Of a DNA stretch of 22,747 bases, positions 21,576 through 22,747 are shown piece by piece. The translations under genes and the position numbers were made by a program. Under the pieces are notes generated by a model. The model did no database searches and was not told where the DNA came from. It worked only from the letters and a program-made list of their open reading frames with translations. The stretch covers positions 1 through 22,747 of the forward strand of contig VXRI01000382.1 of NCBI GenBank assembly GCA_009838595.1, read 5' to 3'. Numbering within the stretch: position 1 is the stretch's first letter; the number at the start of each line of letters is the position of its first letter. Origin of the DNA: Chloroflexota bacterium. Lineage in GTDB: Bacteria; Chloroflexota; Dehalococcoidia; Lucifugimonadales; JADFKI01.

Positions 21576-22427
21576 CTACTTTTCCGGCGACCAATTATAC
21601 ACCTTCGTCAGCGCGCCGCCCATCAGCATCGAGCGCTCGGAATCTGACAGCGAGTCCGTTACGCGGAACGCCTCTACGCCTTGCTCGTATGTCAGCACAT
21701 GTATCGCCCGTGTCCAGTCCGTTCCCCATAGGCAGCGCTCGAATCCGAACGCAGTGAAAAGCTGCCCAAGCGGCTCCCATATATCAGGGTATGGGAACGG
21801 CTCGTGCGCCAGCGTGCACGCGCCCGAAATCTTGATTGCCACATTGTCGAGCGCAGCCATCGCCACAACTGCCGGCAGATCCGCCCACGGCTCCGCCGGC
21901 GCAGGTGGATGGCGCGGCTGCTCCAGCCCTACATGGTCGATAACGAGCTGCGTGTTCGGATTTCGCCGCGCGAGCTCGGCAACGACATGCATCCTGTCCG
22001 TTGACATTATGTTCACCGGCACGCCCGCATCGCCCGCCGCCGCGACAATGGCGTTGAGGCCCGGATGCGAGCCATCGTTGTAATCGCCATAAGTCAGCAT
22101 GATGCGAACGCCAACGACGCCGGGCGTGCTTGTCCATTCCGCCACATCGTCGGCTATCGTGTCCGACTCCGCGTTGAACGGGCGAATAAGTCCAAACTTG
22201 CCCGGATGCTTGGCATGGACTTCAAGTGCGTAGCTCGGGTCGAAGCGATACATGGAATACGGTGAGACTAGCAGCGCGCCATCTACGCCTACCGCGTCCA
22301 TAGCGGCAACCATGTCGTCGCCGGTAACTTCATCGGGACCATCCAGAAAACCCTGCCAGGGACGCTCGGGGCTGTCGCGCTCGTAGGCATGCACCTGCGA
22401 GTCAATTGTGGGAATCTGCTCATCCAT
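21576..22427 (-). CDS. Amidohydrolase-2 family metal-dependent hydrolase
   Basis: The 283-residue TIM-barrel protein is of the amidohydrolase_2 family, which includes lactone hydrolases and decarboxylases such as 2-pyrone-4,6-dicarboxylate lactonase. The N-terminal IDSQVHAYERD (8-18) holds His13 but has SQVH rather than the usual DxHxH, so one metal-site His is missing, as in lactonase-like members. Later landmarks are GVVGVRIML, QLVIDHVGLEQP with a conserved His, VAIKISGA and WGTDWTRAIH with the catalytic Asp. The ATG at 22427 has AGGAGGA about 6 bases upstream; an upstream ATG at 22451 precedes that site. The substrate is unknown. It is upstream of, and codirectional with, the decarboxylase pair. 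Confidence 0.87.
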   Translation of the reverse strand: MDEQIPTIDSQVHAYERDSPERPWQGFLDGPDEVTGDDMVAAMDAVGVDGALLVSPYSMYRFDPSYALEVHAKHPGKFGLIRPFNAESDTIADDVAEWTSTPGVVGVRIMLTYGDYNDGSHPGLNAIVAAAGDAGVPVNIMSTDRMHVVAELARRNPNTQLVIDHVGLEQPRHPPAPAEPWADLPAVVAMAALDNVAIKISGACTLAHEPFPYPDIWEPLGQLFTAFGFERCLWGTDWTRAIHVLTYEQGVEAFRVTDSLSDSERSMLMGGALTKVYNWSPEK

Positions 22428-22747
22428 GTTGTTCCTCCTACCCTGTTTCATCGTTGCCGTCTGCCCTTGATTTCTGCGCGAAGCGCATCAAATCTCGAAC
22501 TTCTTCTTGTTGACTTTATTATAAGCGCCTGTGATAACGGACAGAAATGCGATGACTGCCGGTATCAAGCCCAGAACCCAAGCCCCGTAGGCGCAAATCG
22601 CATTCGCCGGAATATATGCTTCTGCATGCCGGGTTATAGCCAATGACCAGCCAGATAATCATTTCGACAAAACATCAAGACCGATATGCCGATGGCTTTA
22701 AGCGTAACTGCTCCCTGCGCGGCTTCTTGTTCAGTCCCTTGCTCAGC
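22428..22747 (-). pseudogene. Possible decayed or frameshifted membrane-protein gene (partial, low certainty)
   Basis: On the minus strand three short frames read as consecutive hydrophobic pieces: GAVTLKAIGISVLMF entering from the window edge (frame ends at TAA 22636-22634), then EMIIWLVIGYNP one frame over, then AYGAWVLGLIPAVIAFLSVI and ITGAYNKVNKKKFEI ending at TGA 22490-22488. Together they resemble the last two membrane helices and basic tail of a transporter, perhaps of the GPH/MFS_2 type, broken by two frameshifts. An alternative is a stand-alone small membrane protein of 51 residues starting at TTG 22643. Nothing else is seen in this stretch. Confidence 0.35.

Overview
The window looks like a chromosomal segment of a GC-rich bacterium that uses many TTG and GTG starts and GGAGG-type ribosome binding sites. 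The gene set (anaerobic cobalamin genes, a DUF177-rpmF-fabD cluster, an actinobacterial-style lipoate/octanoate ligase, many amidohydrolase- and dehydrogenase-type genes) and the many short palindromic intergenic repeats suggest Chloroflexota, perhaps a SAR202/Dehalococcoidia-like lineage. That placement is inference from family resemblance and was not tested.

Layout. 1-220 (-): start of a coiled-coil protein built on a 15-residue repeat, cut by the window edge. 445-6715 (+): a compact anaerobic cobalamin operon, cbiC-cbiX-cbiD-cbiT-cbiL-cbiF-cbiG, with several start/stop overlaps. These genes cover cobalt insertion (CbiX), C20, C11, C1 and C15 methylations (CbiL, CbiF, CbiD, CbiT), lactone opening (CbiG) and the final methyl shift (CbiC). 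cbiH, cbiJ, cbiE and cbiA are not in the window. 6712-8269 (-): an AT-richer type II restriction-modification pair abutting the cbiG stop codon. 8396-9569 (-): an alpha/beta hydrolase and rpsU (S21), with a terminator between them. 9570-10186: a 617-bp intergenic region with the rpsU promoter, a MITE-like element, REP-like hairpins and the promoter of the next operon. 10187-12887 (+): DUF177, rpmF, fabD, nusB and acpP, a ribosome/fatty-acid-synthesis cluster. 13122-14150 (+): a zinc-type dehydrogenase, convergent with a lipoate/octanoate ligase-like gene (14178-14948, -). 15026-15214: C-terminal remnant of an IS5-type transposase. 15414-16261: pterin carbinolamine dehydratase and a DUF309 gene, convergent and sharing a CTAG stop. 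16334-17608 (+): a geranylgeranyl-reductase-type flavoprotein. 17620-18145: a second, different transposase pseudogene with three visible lesions. 18259-19909 (+): a class I aminotransferase and a small retropepsin-like protease. 19932-22427 (-): an amidohydrolase, a histidine-decarboxylase-like PLP enzyme and, 2 bp after it, a double-ACT-domain protein. The right edge holds traces of a membrane-protein gene in shifted frames.

Main points of interest: (1) the CbiC catalytic histidine position appears to be Arg; (2) a REP-like palindromic repeat lies in frame inside cbiG and aligns with two intergenic copies, with stem arms that change together; (3) the decarboxylase-ACT pair looks like an amino-acid-sensing decarboxylase module; (4) a restriction-modification system sits exactly where the cobalamin operon stops; (5) two transposase remnants and a MITE-like element mark repeated insertion and decay. 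I did not find a wholly new multi-gene system that I could defend.
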